64,000 nucleotides of DNA from Streptomyces albipurpureus (GTDB lineage: Bacteria > Actinomycetota > Actinomycetes > Streptomycetales > Streptomycetaceae), in assembly GCF_023701525.1 (NCBI RefSeq), contig NZ_JAMQAW010000027.1:26146-90145 (forward strand), read 5' to 3'. The position numbers and the translations under genes were made by a program. Numbering within the stretch: position 1 is the first letter of the stretch; every line of letters starts with the position of its first letter. This document shows, piece after piece, positions 51,798-61,403 of the stretch. A model generated the notes under the pieces. That model worked only from the letters and a program-made list of their open reading frames with translations, was not told where the DNA came from and searched no databases.

Positions 51798-53255
51798 TCA
51801 GTCGCGCTTGCAGATGCGGTCGAGGAGGTTGGCGGTCGCGCGCTGGATACGGCTGTCCACATGGCCCGGCCGGTCCAGCGCGGGCGACCAGGCAAAGGTG
51901 CCGGAGGCAAAGACGAGCGCGCCGGAAGGCGCGCGGTAGAGCGAGGTCTCCTGGTGGCGGAGCGCCCCTGAACCATCCCGATACGGGGAGTGTGCGAGGA
52001 GGATGCGCCGCCGGTGCTCGGGCAGCGCGGTGCGCGGGAAGTAGCGGTCGGCCTCGCCCGCGACCAGCCCGGTCAGTTCGTCCCCTTCCCCGGCGCCGGT
52101 CGCCTCCCAGAGCCAGTGCTCGGCGTTCCGCACGACCAGGGGGTGGGGTTCGGGTACCTGGCCGGCGTACTGGATGCCCAGCAACTGTTGCTCCGCGCGG
52201 TCGATCTCACGCCAGAGGCTGGCCTTCCCCGGGCCGCGACGCTTGCGGCAGCTCAGCAGCCGGTCGGGGACGCCGGAGGGAGAAGGGCCGAGCTCGACCT
52301 GCCAGTAGAGCGAGTTGGCGGAGAGGAAGACCAGCGAGGTGCCCTGGTCGCGGGCTGACTCGACGGTCCGACGCATGGGGACCGACCAGTACTCGTCATG
52401 GCCGGGGAAGACCAGTCCGCGGTAGCGGGTGGCATCGACCCTCCCGGCATGGAGGTCACGAGCGTCCGCGTAGGCGATGTCATAGCCGTACCGCTCGGCC
52501 CAGCGGATGAAGTCGTAGGCGTGGCCGACGTGAAGGGGCAGTCCGGCGCCGGCGTAGGGGCGGTCGAAGGACACCGTGACGGCAGCGTCCCGCTCGCCGA
52601 GGAGCCGGCCGTTGTCATCCCAGGCGTGGTAGAAGCTGGCGCCGGTGCGACCGTCCTCGGGATAGAGGTTGTAGGCCTGCCAGGTGATGTCCGGGAGGAC
52701 GAGGAGCAGATCGGCCGGTCGGTCATCGCGGACGGTGAAGGGGATGTGCGAGCGGTAGCCGTCGGCCGTGGTCAGAACGGCGACATGCGCGCCGACCGCC
52801 CAGTGGGAGGGGACCTGAAGCCGCCAGGAGAGCCACCAGTGGTGGCAGGAGACGGTCCGATCGGCGGCGAGCGGAGCCGGCTGGACGATTCCAGCGAGCC
52901 GAGGGCTGGTGATGATCTTGAACGCCCCAGCGCCCGCGTAGTGCCCGATGCGATAGATGTCGACGGAGAACTGCTGGGGTGGATCGACTGTGATGTGGAA
53001 ATCGATCGCCTGACCGGGAGCCACGGCACCGGAGGCCGCAAAGCCCTTGATCTGGCGGTGCACATCATCAGCGGTACGAGGGCCCCGGGCGCCACGGTCG
53101 CGATCGGGCTCGGCATACCAGGGGACGACCTGACCGGTGGCATCGACATAGTGCTCAGAGCCGCGCAGCCAGGGCAGCGGGCCTTGCCCGAAGGGGTCGG
53201 TCACAGCATGGGCGAGCGCGCCCGACTCCCACCGTCGGATCTGCTCCGCCCCCAT
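51798..53255 (-). CDS. N,N-dimethylformamidase beta-subunit C-terminal-like protein
   Basis: 485 residues from ATG 53255 (GGGAGGG upstream; nine more residues possible). The features are GHYAGAGAFKII, WLSWRLQVPSHWAVGAHVAVLTTADGYRSHIPFTVRDD, PDITWQAYNLYPEDGRTGASFY, GHAYDFIRWAERYGYDIAYADARDLHAGR, RGLVFPGHDEYWSVPMRRTV and SANSLYWQVEL. They match the large subunit family of DMFases (DMFA2_C), a galactose-mutarotase-like or beta-rich fold seen in many actinobacteria. No small DMFA alpha-subunit gene is nearby, so a different substrate is plausible. It is monocistronic. Confidence 0.85.
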   Translation of the reverse strand: MGAEQIRRWESGALAHAVTDPFGQGPLPWLRGSEHYVDATGQVVPWYAEPDRDRGARGPRTADDVHRQIKGFAASGAVAPGQAIDFHITVDPPQQFSVDIYRIGHYAGAGAFKIITSPRLAGIVQPAPLAADRTVSCHHWWLSWRLQVPSHWAVGAHVAVLTTADGYRSHIPFTVRDDRPADLLLVLPDITWQAYNLYPEDGRTGASFYHAWDDNGRLLGERDAAVTVSFDRPYAGAGLPLHVGHAYDFIRWAERYGYDIAYADARDLHAGRVDATRYRGLVFPGHDEYWSVPMRRTVESARDQGTSLVFLSANSLYWQVELGPSPSGVPDRLLSCRKRRGPGKASLWREIDRAEQQLLGIQYAGQVPEPHPLVVRNAEHWLWEATGAGEGDELTGLVAGEADRYFPRTALPEHRRRILLAHSPYRDGSGALRHQETSLYRAPSGALVFASGTFAWSPALDRPGHVDSRIQRATANLLDRICKRD

Positions 53256-53743
53256 GCGCCCTCCCTTGATGCCCCCGGACAACCGCGGTACGCCGAACGG
53301 TCGGCGCCGATCCCCAGCACATCACATAACGCACGCGGACCGTCACCCTTCGTCGTGAATTGTTGAGGGAGTGAGCTTTTCGCTGAGAGGGTGCGCCAAG
53401 TGACCGTTTTGGTGCTGAGGGACGGGAGTTACGAGGGCAACTGCGGGGGTTTTCGAGGGCCTCCGTGACCGCGGCCTTGCGGGTGCCTTCGAGGGGCCCA
53501 GGGGACGCGGGACTCTGCGGGCGGGGGCCGAGGTGCCAGGGGACGCCATGGTTGGCATTCAACGGGCGGGGATACGGAGAAACGGGATGCGGGCACGGGG
53601 GTCCGCGCACCGGGAACTGTCGACCTGCGCTTGCCCACCGGGCCGCACGGCGGTGGGGGCGCGAGGAGCGGGTGGGGGCGCGAGGAGTGAGGGAAGGGGG
53701 CGGGGGTCCGCGGGCGGTTGGAGCATCCCGGGCCCGGAGCGCC
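53256..53743. other. 488-bp intergenic region
   Basis: GC-rich, with no gene, RNA or convincing hairpin seen. The promoter of the DMFase-like gene should lie near its right-adjacent side at 53256-53340. Confidence 0.45.
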
Positions 53744-55420
53744 TTAGACGAGCCGGACGGGCTTCTCCGGGCGCACACCCGTCTTGGTGAGCCAGGCACG
53801 CAGCGGGCCCGCATCGCCGTCCTCGGTAAGGCTGAGGACCGGTGACATCAGATCGGCCGAACGCGCGCCACCTATCAGCAGCGCGGGCCCGTCGAGCCAG
53901 TCGAGGCCGGGGGCCGCACCGGCCGTGTCAACAGCGGCACAGCAGACCATCGCGGTGACATGGTCCGCCAGCAACTCCCGCCCGGTACGAGGTGGCTGCA
54001 GGGGGAACAGGGGCAGCGGATCGGCTCCCCAGCCGTTCAGGGCGTCTCCCTGACTCCTGACGACGGGAACGCTCGCCGCCGCCTCCTCACGAGCGACCTC
54101 GGCGCTGATGCCGGCCGCGAGGTTCTCTCCCACCTCTGGCGCGGGTCGCCCCAGATGGGCGATGACCCGCGCGAGCGTCGGACCGTGAGGGCCCTCTGAC
54201 GGTGGCACTCCAAGATCGTCGAGAACCCGGTGGAGCCGGGCGGCCTCGGTACGCCACTTGCGGTCCACCACCTCCTCCGGATACTGCTGCCAACCCACCG
54301 GGGACCAGCCGGCACCCGTCTCGGCGGGGCCACCGTGGAAGAGGCGGGCGGCCAGCAGGGAGGCTGCCTCGTCGATGGTGCCCGGCTCCTCCAGGAGATC
54401 GCAGGCGGGACGCTCACCGAGTCGCGAGGCGAACCCCTCGGCCAAGCGGTCGCGGCGGGAGAGCTCGGTGAGCGCGGAGACAACACCGGCATCCAGACGG
54501 GATGGCCAGCGGCCCATCCGCCAGGCCGGCAGCGCGACGCGGGTCAGCAGCCGGTCCCACCCCGCATAGGCCAGCCCCACCTGCTCCTGGGCGACGATCC
54601 GCAGACCGTAGTCCACCGCCTGCGCCCGCTCGGACGCGGCTGCGGCGACTCCGCGCTCCATCTCCCCGGCATGTGTCTGACAGCCGCGCAGCAGCAGTCT
54701 GGCGATCTGGCCGACGAGCACGAGCGGCACCCTGCGCAACTGCCGCAGAGGCCCGAATCGCCCAGGTCGCTGACCGGAGTCGGACGCCAGCGCGACCGCC
54801 GCGTCAAGCCCCCGGACGAACCGCCGGGCCGCGGCTATGTCGGGTTGCGCCGAGGACGCGGTCCCGGCGACCACCGGGGCGAGCACGGCCCTCAGCTCGG
54901 CAACCCGCATCCACCAGAGGAAGGGTGAGCCGATCACGAGCACCGGGGCCTCCCCCGACCGTCGTCTACCGGCCTTCGGCCCCATCGCCCTGGGCACGGC
55001 GTGCGCGGGGTGGGTGCGATCCTCAAGCCAGCTGTCGCAGTCGGGAGTGAGAGCCACGGTGGAGGGCGCGGGCACCTCAAGGCGCTCGGCGAGATCCCTG
55101 ACCAGTCGGTAGAGATCCGGGGCGGAGCGCTCCGAGATCTCCACGGTGGGGCTGAGGGCGGGCTTGGCCCGCACGATCACGGCGGCCACCACCACGGTGA
55201 CCAGCAGCACGACCAACGCACAAGCCGACACGGCCCAGCGCGCTGAGTCCCAGCCGCCTCCGCTCATATGGCCGGTCACACCACCCGCGAACAACACGAC
55301 CGCCACCGCTGCGGGCAGCAGGGCGACCGCCAGTGCCCTGCTGCGGATGCGCAGCACGGCGAGCGCGCGCAAACGCGCGGCCTGCGAGCCGATCGACTCG
55401 CCAATGCCGGTACTGGACAC
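53744..55420 (-). CDS. Membrane protein related to M48 peptidases but lacking HExxH
   Basis: 558 residues from GTG 55420 (AGGGGG ten bases upstream; an in-frame GTG at 55432 is less well placed). Two membrane helices are at about residues 25-45 and 65-90. The next part, YRLVRDLAERLEVPAPSTVALTPDCDSWLED followed by VLVIGSPFLWWMRVAELRAVLAPVVAG, matches the M48 (HtpX-type) fold in which ELxAVLAHELxH carries the zinc site. Here the HExxH is replaced by the residues APVVAG, so zinc catalysis seems lost. The C-terminal two-thirds is a long helical/loop domain of unknown function. Probable pseudo-protease. Confidence 0.75.
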   Translation of the reverse strand: MSSTGIGESIGSQAARLRALAVLRIRSRALAVALLPAAVAVVLFAGGVTGHMSGGGWDSARWAVSACALVVLLVTVVVAAVIVRAKPALSPTVEISERSAPDLYRLVRDLAERLEVPAPSTVALTPDCDSWLEDRTHPAHAVPRAMGPKAGRRRSGEAPVLVIGSPFLWWMRVAELRAVLAPVVAGTASSAQPDIAAARRFVRGLDAAVALASDSGQRPGRFGPLRQLRRVPLVLVGQIARLLLRGCQTHAGEMERGVAAAASERAQAVDYGLRIVAQEQVGLAYAGWDRLLTRVALPAWRMGRWPSRLDAGVVSALTELSRRDRLAEGFASRLGERPACDLLEEPGTIDEAASLLAARLFHGGPAETGAGWSPVGWQQYPEEVVDRKWRTEAARLHRVLDDLGVPPSEGPHGPTLARVIAHLGRPAPEVGENLAAGISAEVAREEAAASVPVVRSQGDALNGWGADPLPLFPLQPPRTGRELLADHVTAMVCCAAVDTAGAAPGLDWLDGPALLIGGARSADLMSPVLSLTEDGDAGPLRAWLTKTGVRPEKPVRLV

Positions 55421-55782
55421 GCCGGTGCTCACCCCCTCTGCCCTGCGACGGTGAAGGTCACTCCCCCACTGTGACACCCGCCACTGACATCGCAATGCCG
55501 ATGAGCCAAGTGCCCGAACGCCTGGGCCGCACCATAGTTGGGGCGTCGGCGGACGTCATCCAGATGGCTCAGTCGTCACTCAATGGAATGGCCTTGGGCA
55601 AAGGTGAGGACGGGTGAACGGGGCTCTGGGTTCACTCCAGGACCGGGTGGACCTGGCCGCTGAGGCCTTCGTCCCCATTCAGCACCCGGCCTCCCCGCCA
55701 TCCCCCGCTCGGCCCTCGGCGCGGAAAGCCCTTCCGCACCGCTCCTGCCCACACCGTGCGGGGTCGGAACCTGTTCTCGCGC

Positions 55783-55870
55783 GGCGGGACGGGGCAGGTG
55801 GGGAACGGCAGGGCGGGACGGGGCAGGTGGGGAACGGCAGGGCGGGACGGGGCAGGTTGGGGAACGCCGG
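55783..55870. repeat. Tandem 29-bp repeat, about three copies
   Basis: Units begin GGCGGGACGGGGCAGGTGGG; copies at 55783-55811 and 55812-55840 are identical, the third (55841 onward) has an extra T and decays. Not codon-sized, so not coding. Confidence 0.9.
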
Positions 55871-56043
55871 GCGGCACGGTCGCACCCGCGGCTCGCTTCA
55901 GTGCCGGTAGCCGGTGGGGCGTGCGGGACGGGGGGCTTCGGTGTCACCGGGGATGATCCCTGAGGGCCCACCCAGCTCTCGTGATCTCAACCGCTCGGTT
56001 CCGGGCGAAGCCCCACGCATGAGCCCGGAGGGGCAGAAACGTC

Positions 56044-56084
56044 AAGCTCCCGGCGCGAGGCGCATACACCCTGCCCGGGAGCTT
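56044..56084 (-). terminator. Possible purD terminator
   Basis: A 10-bp inverted repeat, AAGCTCCCGG and CCGGGAGCTT, 21-nt loop, about 124 bp after the purD stop on the minus strand. No T-run. Confidence 0.4.
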
Positions 56085-56207
56085 CAGCCGACCGAACGCC
56101 GGGTGAGGGCCCCAGGTCCTCGGGCCGTTGTCGGCCCACCTCTGCGATACGGCAGCGCCCAAAGGGGCGGCGCCGCCTCCACAACGACCGGCTTGGTGAC
56201 TCTCGGC

Positions 56208-57461
56208 CTAGCCCTCGGCCACCGTATGCGCGATATCGGTCCGGTACTGGGCCCCATCGAGCCGAATGCGGTCCACCGCACGGTAGGCGCGCTCCCGCGC
56301 CTCGCGCAGGTCCTTCCCGGTCGCGGTGATCGACAGCACGCGTCCGCCCGCGCTCAGGACCGCGTCGCCGTCCTGCTTGGTGCCGGCGTGCAGAACGTAC
56401 GCATGAGGCGCATCCTGTGCCGCGACCTCGTCCAGCCCCTCGATGGGGTCGCCGGTGCGCGGAGTGCCGGGGTAGTTGTGGGAGGCGATGACCACGGTCA
56501 CGGCGGCCTCGTCGTGCCAGCGCAGCGGGGGCTCATCGATCAGGGTTCCCCTGGCCGCGTTCAACAGCACACTCGCCAGCGGGGTGCGCAGTCGGGCCAG
56601 GACGACCTGGGTCTCGGGGTCACCGAAGCGGGCATTGAACTCGATGACCCGCACGCCGCGCGAGGTGATCGCCAGCCCCGCGTAGAGCAGCCCCGAGAAC
56701 GGCGTACCGCGGCGGCGCATTTCGTCGACGGTCGGCTGGAGGACGGTGGTCATGACCTCGTCGACAAGCTTGGGGTCGGCCCAAGGGAGTGGGGAGTAGG
56801 CACCCATTCCACCGGTGTTGGGGCCTTCGTCGCCGTCCAGGGCGCGCTTGAAGTCCTGGGCGGGGGTCAGGGGCAGCACGGTGTTGCCATCGGTGATGGC
56901 GAAGAGGGAGACCTCGGGACCGTCGAGGAACTCCTCGATGACGACTCGGCCGGCGCAGGCGATGGCGTGCTCCCGGGCGGCGGCCAGATCGGATGTGACG
57001 ACCACGCCCTTGCCGGCGGCGAGACCGTCGTCCTTCACCACATAGGGAGGACCGAAGGCGTCCAGCGCGTGGTCGATCTCCTCGGCGTTCGTGCAGACGT
57101 AGCTACGGGCCGTGGGAACTCCGGCCGCGGCCATCACGTCCTTGGCGAACGCCTTGGAACCCTCCAGCTCGGCGGCCTCGCGCGAGGGACCGAAGCAGGG
57201 GATGCCGACGGTGCGTACGGCATCGGCGACTCCGGCGACGAGCGGCGCCTCCGGGCCGACGACGACGAGTCCGACCTCCAATGCGGCGGCCAGCTCGGCG
57301 ACGGCGTCGCCATCAAGGGCGTCGACCGGGTGCAGCTCCGCGATCTCGCCGATGCCGGCGTTTCCGGGCGCGCAGTGCACAGCGGTGACGTCGGGGTCGA
57401 GGGAGAGAGAGCGGCACAGGGCATGTTCGCGGGCGCCGCCGCCGATGACAAGGACCTTCAC
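56208..57461 (-). CDS. purD: Phosphoribosylamine-glycine ligase
   Basis: 417 residues from GTG 57461. Motifs: MKVLVIGGGAREHAL, CAPGNAGI, VGPEAPLVAGVAD, PSREAAELEGSKAFAKDVM, VVKDDGLAAGKGVVV, EEFLDGPEVSLFAITDG, DGDEGPNTGGMGAYSP and FNARFGDPETQVVL. The ATP-grasp fold is complete. It makes glycinamide ribonucleotide, the second purine step. No tight operon with dnaX (59-bp gap). Confidence 0.97.
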   Translation of the reverse strand: MKVLVIGGGAREHALCRSLSLDPDVTAVHCAPGNAGIGEIAELHPVDALDGDAVAELAAALEVGLVVVGPEAPLVAGVADAVRTVGIPCFGPSREAAELEGSKAFAKDVMAAAGVPTARSYVCTNAEEIDHALDAFGPPYVVKDDGLAAGKGVVVTSDLAAAREHAIACAGRVVIEEFLDGPEVSLFAITDGNTVLPLTPAQDFKRALDGDEGPNTGGMGAYSPLPWADPKLVDEVMTTVLQPTVDEMRRRGTPFSGLLYAGLAITSRGVRVIEFNARFGDPETQVVLARLRTPLASVLLNAARGTLIDEPPLRWHDEAAVTVVIASHNYPGTPRTGDPIEGLDEVAAQDAPHAYVLHAGTKQDGDAVLSAGGRVLSITATGKDLREARERAYRAVDRIRLDGAQYRTDIAHTVAEG

Positions 57462-57520
57462 GTCCGTCAGCCTAACCGCCGTGGACGGTGGTCCTGTACG
57501 GGCGTCCGAAGCGGGCGGCC

Positions 57521-59737
57521 CTATTCGTTTGTGTATTCCTCCACGACGGTGGCTCCCAGCTCACGGACGATGAGGTCATGGCCGGAGAGCGCGGAGTCCA
57601 CCAGATCCGGGTCGTCGTCTTCGGGCACATCGTCCTCGGGGGAGACCGGGGGCGGTGAGTGCACCGGTACGGGGGCGGCGCGCGGGGGCTCGGAAGAAGG
57701 GGAGCGAGAGGGGCCCGACGGAGCGGCGTGAGGTGGCTGCCCCGACTGTCCGGACGGTCCCGAGGACGGCTGGTGGTGCTGAGCGCTCGGCGCTGGGGGC
57801 TGCGAGGCGGGCCCGGGCCGGGATTCGGCCGGCCCGGGGTTGTAGGAGGTCTGAGTCGTCGAGGACTGCGGGGGCCGACCGCCGCCGTACCCCGGTCCCC
57901 CGCTCGGTCCGGATGAACCGGGTCCTCCCGTACCCCCCGAGGGGTCGACGATCGCTTCGATCTTCCACTGGACCTGGAACTGCTCGGCGAGGGCTTGGCG
58001 CAGCACTTCCTCGCTGCCGCTGCTGGCGAAGTTGTCCCTGGCACCGGCATTGATGAAACCCAGTTGGAGGGTGGTGCCGTCAAAGCCCGCCACCTGCGCG
58101 TTCTGGCTGAGGAGAATCCAGGTGAAACGGCGGCGGTTCTTCACCACCTCCAGGATCTCGGGCCACATGTTTCGCACCTGACCGGCGCCCTGCCCCATGG
58201 CGGGAGCGGGGGCCTGGGGTGGTGCTGCCGCGGGGGTGGGTGCCTGCGGCTGCGGGGTGGGCGCGGGGGACCGGGGTCCCTGCCCGGGAGCGGACGCGGT
58301 GGGCCAGGCACCGGGCCGCGGTCCGGCGGCCGCTGGGGCCTGGGCGGGCTGTGGTTCAGCGGGGGCCGCGGCCGGCGGTGCTACGGAATGCGCGGGGGGT
58401 GCGGCAGGTGCAGCCGGCGCGGCGTGAGTAGCGGGCGCCGCTGGCTGGGGTGCGACTCCCGGAGCGGCACCGGGATGCGAACCAACGGGGCCGTCAGGCC
58501 CGGGCATATGCGCCTGGACCTGGGGACCGGGGATGTACCCCATGGGAGGCGCGCCTGCGGGCCCGCCAGCCGAGAACGCCATCCCGCGCTCCAACTTGTC
58601 GAGCCTGGCCTGGGTGGAACGCTCATCGTCGTACGCGGCGGGCAGCAGCACCCGCGCACAGATCAGCTCCAGTTGCAGCCTCGGGGAGGTGGCCCCGCGC
58701 ATCTCGGTGAGACCGGTGTTCACCAGATCCGCGGCCCGGCTCAACTCGGCGGCGCCGAAGACGGATGCCTGGGCCTCCATCCGCGAAACCACATCCACCG
58801 GGGCATCGATCAGGCCCTTCTCCCCCGCGTCGGGCACAGCGGCGAGGATCACCAGGTCGCGCAGCCGCTCCAGCAGGTCGGCAACGAAGCGCCGCGGGTC
58901 GTTGCCACCCTCGATGATGCGGTCGACCACCTCGAACGCGGCGGCCCCGTCACCCGAGGCAAAGGCATCCACGACGGCGTCGAGCAGCGAACCGTCCGTG
59001 TAACCGAGGAGACCGGTGGCCATGGCATAGGTCACACCCTCCTCGGTGGCCCCGGCGAGAAGCTGATCCATCACGGACATCGAATCCCGCACGGACCCGG
59101 CTCCCGCCCGCACGACGAGGGGCAGCACGCCTTCGGCGACGGGGATGCCCTCCTTGCCGCAGACCTCACCGAGATAGTCGCGAAGGGTCCCGGGGGGCAC
59201 CAGCCGGAAGGGGTAGTGGTGCGTACGCGAACGAATGGTGCCGATGACCTTCTCGGGCTCAGTCGTCGCGAAGATGAACTTGAGGTGCTCGGGCGGCTCC
59301 TCAACGACCTTCAGCAGGGCGTTGAATCCCTGCGGCGTGACCATGTGGGCCTCGTCGATGATGTAGATCTTGTACCGGCTGCTGGCCGGACCGAAGAACG
59401 CCTTCTCCCGAAGGTCACGGGCGTCGTCCACACCACCATGGGAAGCGGCGTCGATCTCGATGACATCGATCGACCCCGGCCCGTTTCTCGCGAGGTCCTG
59501 ACAGGACTGGCACTTACCGCACGGCTGCGGCGTCGGCCCCTGCTCGCAGTTCAGACAGCGGGCCAGGATGCGCGCGCTGGTCGTCTTGCCACAGCCCCGC
59601 GGCCCGCTGAACAGGTACGCGTGATTGACCCGGTTGTTCCGCAGGGCCTGCTGCAACGGGTCAGTGACATGCTCCTGCCCGATGACCTCGGCGAAGGACT
59701 CGGGACGATAGCGGCGATACAGCGCAAGGGACGACAC
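57521..59737 (-). CDS. dnaX: DNA polymerase III subunits gamma and tau
   Basis: 738 residues from GTG 59737 (SSLALYRRYRPESF, the family N-terminus). The clamp-loader AAA+ domain has GPRGCGKTT (Walker A), four zinc-finger cysteines CLNCEQGPTPQPCGKCQSC, KIYIIDEAHM (Walker B), FATTEPEKV (sensor 1) and domain III. A Pro/Ala/Gln-rich linker (about 430-560) is followed by a conserved C-terminal segment (MWPEILEVVKNRRRFTWILLSQNAQV), then a long proline-rich tail. No slippery A-run for frame-shifted gamma is evident. Confidence 0.95.
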   Translation of the reverse strand: MSSLALYRRYRPESFAEVIGQEHVTDPLQQALRNNRVNHAYLFSGPRGCGKTTSARILARCLNCEQGPTPQPCGKCQSCQDLARNGPGSIDVIEIDAASHGGVDDARDLREKAFFGPASSRYKIYIIDEAHMVTPQGFNALLKVVEEPPEHLKFIFATTEPEKVIGTIRSRTHHYPFRLVPPGTLRDYLGEVCGKEGIPVAEGVLPLVVRAGAGSVRDSMSVMDQLLAGATEEGVTYAMATGLLGYTDGSLLDAVVDAFASGDGAAAFEVVDRIIEGGNDPRRFVADLLERLRDLVILAAVPDAGEKGLIDAPVDVVSRMEAQASVFGAAELSRAADLVNTGLTEMRGATSPRLQLELICARVLLPAAYDDERSTQARLDKLERGMAFSAGGPAGAPPMGYIPGPQVQAHMPGPDGPVGSHPGAAPGVAPQPAAPATHAAPAAPAAPPAHSVAPPAAAPAEPQPAQAPAAAGPRPGAWPTASAPGQGPRSPAPTPQPQAPTPAAAPPQAPAPAMGQGAGQVRNMWPEILEVVKNRRRFTWILLSQNAQVAGFDGTTLQLGFINAGARDNFASSGSEEVLRQALAEQFQVQWKIEAIVDPSGGTGGPGSSGPSGGPGYGGGRPPQSSTTQTSYNPGPAESRPGPASQPPAPSAQHHQPSSGPSGQSGQPPHAAPSGPSRSPSSEPPRAAPVPVHSPPPVSPEDDVPEDDDPDLVDSALSGHDLIVRELGATVVEEYTNE

Positions 59738-59807
59738 ACCTACGAGGTTATCGGGGCCCACTGACAACCGGAGCCCACCCGCTCCAACCTCCCCCACCAA
59801 CGCAAGC

Positions 59808-59893
59808 GCCCCCCACGCACCCGCCAGAGCCAACCTACCCTTGCTGCCTTCCGGCCCTGGGGGAGTTCAGTCAGATAGCGCCACGTGAGGGGC
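59808..59893 (-). ncRNA. ffs: Small bacterial SRP RNA (4.5S, ffs)
   Basis: On the minus strand the SRP hairpin core CAGGGCCGGAAGGCAGCAAGG is present with its GGAAG tetraloop region. The ends are closed by GCCCCTCACG at 59893-59884 pairing with CGTGGGGGGC at 59817-59808 (10 bp, one G-T). It lies between tRNA-Ser and dnaX. Confidence 0.9.
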
Positions 59894-59969
59894 TGCGCTC
59901 AGGGTACCTGATGACGAGGGGTGCGAACGAGTTCGCGAGCATCCCCCGGCGTCTTGTATTGTTTGCCGC

Positions 59970-60054
59970 GGAGGATTCGCCTAGTGGCCTAGGGCGCACG
60001 CTTGGAAAGCGTGTTGGGGGCAACCCCTCACGAGTTCGAATCTCGTATCCTCCG
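59970..60054 (+). tRNA. tRNA-Ser(GGA), probable integration site
   Basis: 85-nt class II tRNA: acceptor GGAGGAT / ATCCTCC, anticodon loop TTGGAAA (GGA), long variable arm. The integrase gene lies 81 bp downstream, so the 3' end is the likely attachment site of the element. Confidence 0.95.
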
Positions 60055-60080
60055 CCAGTGCCTCACCGGGCACTAACGTT

Positions 60081-60110
60081 GAAGGGCCCCGTCGCAAGAC
60101 GGGGCCCTTC
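60081..60110 (+). terminator. Terminator after tRNA-Ser
   Basis: A 13-bp perfect stem, GAAGGGCCCCGTC and GACGGGGCCCTTC, with a GCAA tetraloop. It also separates the tRNA from the integrase end. Confidence 0.9.
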
Positions 60111-60134
60111 GCGTTTGTAGTCTCATCTACAGTC

Positions 60135-61394
60135 TCAACGAGACCCTTCGGCGCCTTCCGGGCCGCTCTCGTCCAGGTCTTTGGCTACCTCCCAGATGAG
60201 CCCGCCGACCCGCTGTGCGACGTCAGCGAGGATGCCGCCCGTCACGTGCTGGTACCGGGCCGCCATGGCCGTGGACGACCAGCCCATGATCTGCATCACG
60301 ACCCGTTCGGGTACTCCGAGGATGAGCAGAACCGTCGCTGCGGTGTGCCGGGCATCGTGCAGGCGCCCGTCCCGGACTTTTGCGTCAGCGAGGAGCCGCT
60401 TCCAGGTGTCGTAGTCCGTGCTCGGCACCAAGGGCGCGCCCACAGGGGAAGTGAAGACGAACCCAGATTCGCGCCAGTCCTCCCCCGCGATCGCTCGCTC
60501 GCGCGCCTGCTCTCTGCGGTGGAGCTCCAGCAGTCTCCCCAGTTCGTCAGGGACCCCGATGACGCGTCGGCCGGCGCGCGACTTCGTATTGGCCGTGTCC
60601 TCGTTCTTTCGGACCCGCTTCTTGCAGTAACCCGGCTTGGTGCCGCAGTCGCCGCCGCAGCCGTGCAGGTACTTCGGCCGCAGCCGGTTCTTCCTGACCC
60701 GCAGAACTCCGCTTGCGGTATCGAGGTCCGCCCACCGCAGCCCGAGTGCTTCCCCCTGCCTCAGCCCCAGTGCGAGCGCGATGGACCATCGGGCGCTGTT
60801 CCGGAGCTTCGCGGCCTCGATAAGGAGCCGCTGCACCTCCTCGATGTCGTACGGCTCCACCTCCTCTTCCTCGATCCTTGGAGGCACCGCGAGAGTGGCA
60901 ACGTTCCCAGTGACGTGGCCGCGGCGCATGGCATGGTTCAGTGCCGTACGGATCGTGCGGTGCGTCTGATGTGCGGTGGCGGGCTTGCTGCCGTTGGCCA
61001 ACATCCGACCGTAGAAGCGCTCCAGGTGCTCCGGCTCCAGCTTGTCGAGCCGGTGAGCCCCCACACCAGGCACGAGGTGCACCCGCACCGCCACCTCGTA
61101 ACCGGCGTACGTGTTCTCTCGCACCGACGGCTTGGCGATCTCCTCCACCCAGTGCAGCAGCCATGCCTCCACAGTCCACGACCGTCCGGGCTTTCGGACC
61201 TTGCCTTCGTCCCGCTGCTTTTCCAGGGCCCGGACTTTCTTGATCACCTCCCCTTCGCCGATCTTGCTCATGACGTGGCGCCGGTCCGGCTTGCCGTCAT
61301 CACGGATGCCCACGGTCACGCGACCGTGCCAGTAGCCGTCACTGCCGAGATAGATGGACGACGCCCCATCAGGACGCTTGGCCCGCTTGGTCAT
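60135..61394 (-). CDS. Tyrosine recombinase (integrase)
   Basis: 419 residues. N-terminal SAM-like core-binding domain (WTVEAWLLHWVEEIAKPSVRENTYAGYEVAVRVHLVPGVGAHRLDKLEPEHLERF), then the catalytic domain with ALGLRQGEALGLRW (first Arg), DGRLHDARHTAATVLLILG (HxxRH) and MAARYQHVTGGI (nucleophile Tyr). All key residues are present. A CGGDCGTKPGYCKKR insert in the catalytic domain, with three Cys, is found in some pSAM2-type integrases. Adjacent to its tRNA-Ser target. Confidence 0.95.
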   Translation of the reverse strand: MTKRAKRPDGASSIYLGSDGYWHGRVTVGIRDDGKPDRRHVMSKIGEGEVIKKVRALEKQRDEGKVRKPGRSWTVEAWLLHWVEEIAKPSVRENTYAGYEVAVRVHLVPGVGAHRLDKLEPEHLERFYGRMLANGSKPATAHQTHRTIRTALNHAMRRGHVTGNVATLAVPPRIEEEEVEPYDIEEVQRLLIEAAKLRNSARWSIALALGLRQGEALGLRWADLDTASGVLRVRKNRLRPKYLHGCGGDCGTKPGYCKKRVRKNEDTANTKSRAGRRVIGVPDELGRLLELHRREQARERAIAGEDWRESGFVFTSPVGAPLVPSTDYDTWKRLLADAKVRDGRLHDARHTAATVLLILGVPERVVMQIMGWSSTAMAARYQHVTGGILADVAQRVGGLIWEVAKDLDESGPEGAEGSR

Positions 61395-61403
61395 TGAGGC
61401 TCC

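Larger units (their letters stand above)
55421..56207. other. 787-bp intergenic region
   Basis: No gene is supported. The tandem 29-bp repeat and the candidate purD terminator, listed separately, are the only features seen. Confidence 0.5.

Noticed and set aside
57521..59737. Programmed frameshift site in dnaX for gamma
   Set aside because: No slippery A-run with a downstream hairpin was seen in this frame; the full protein is tau-like.
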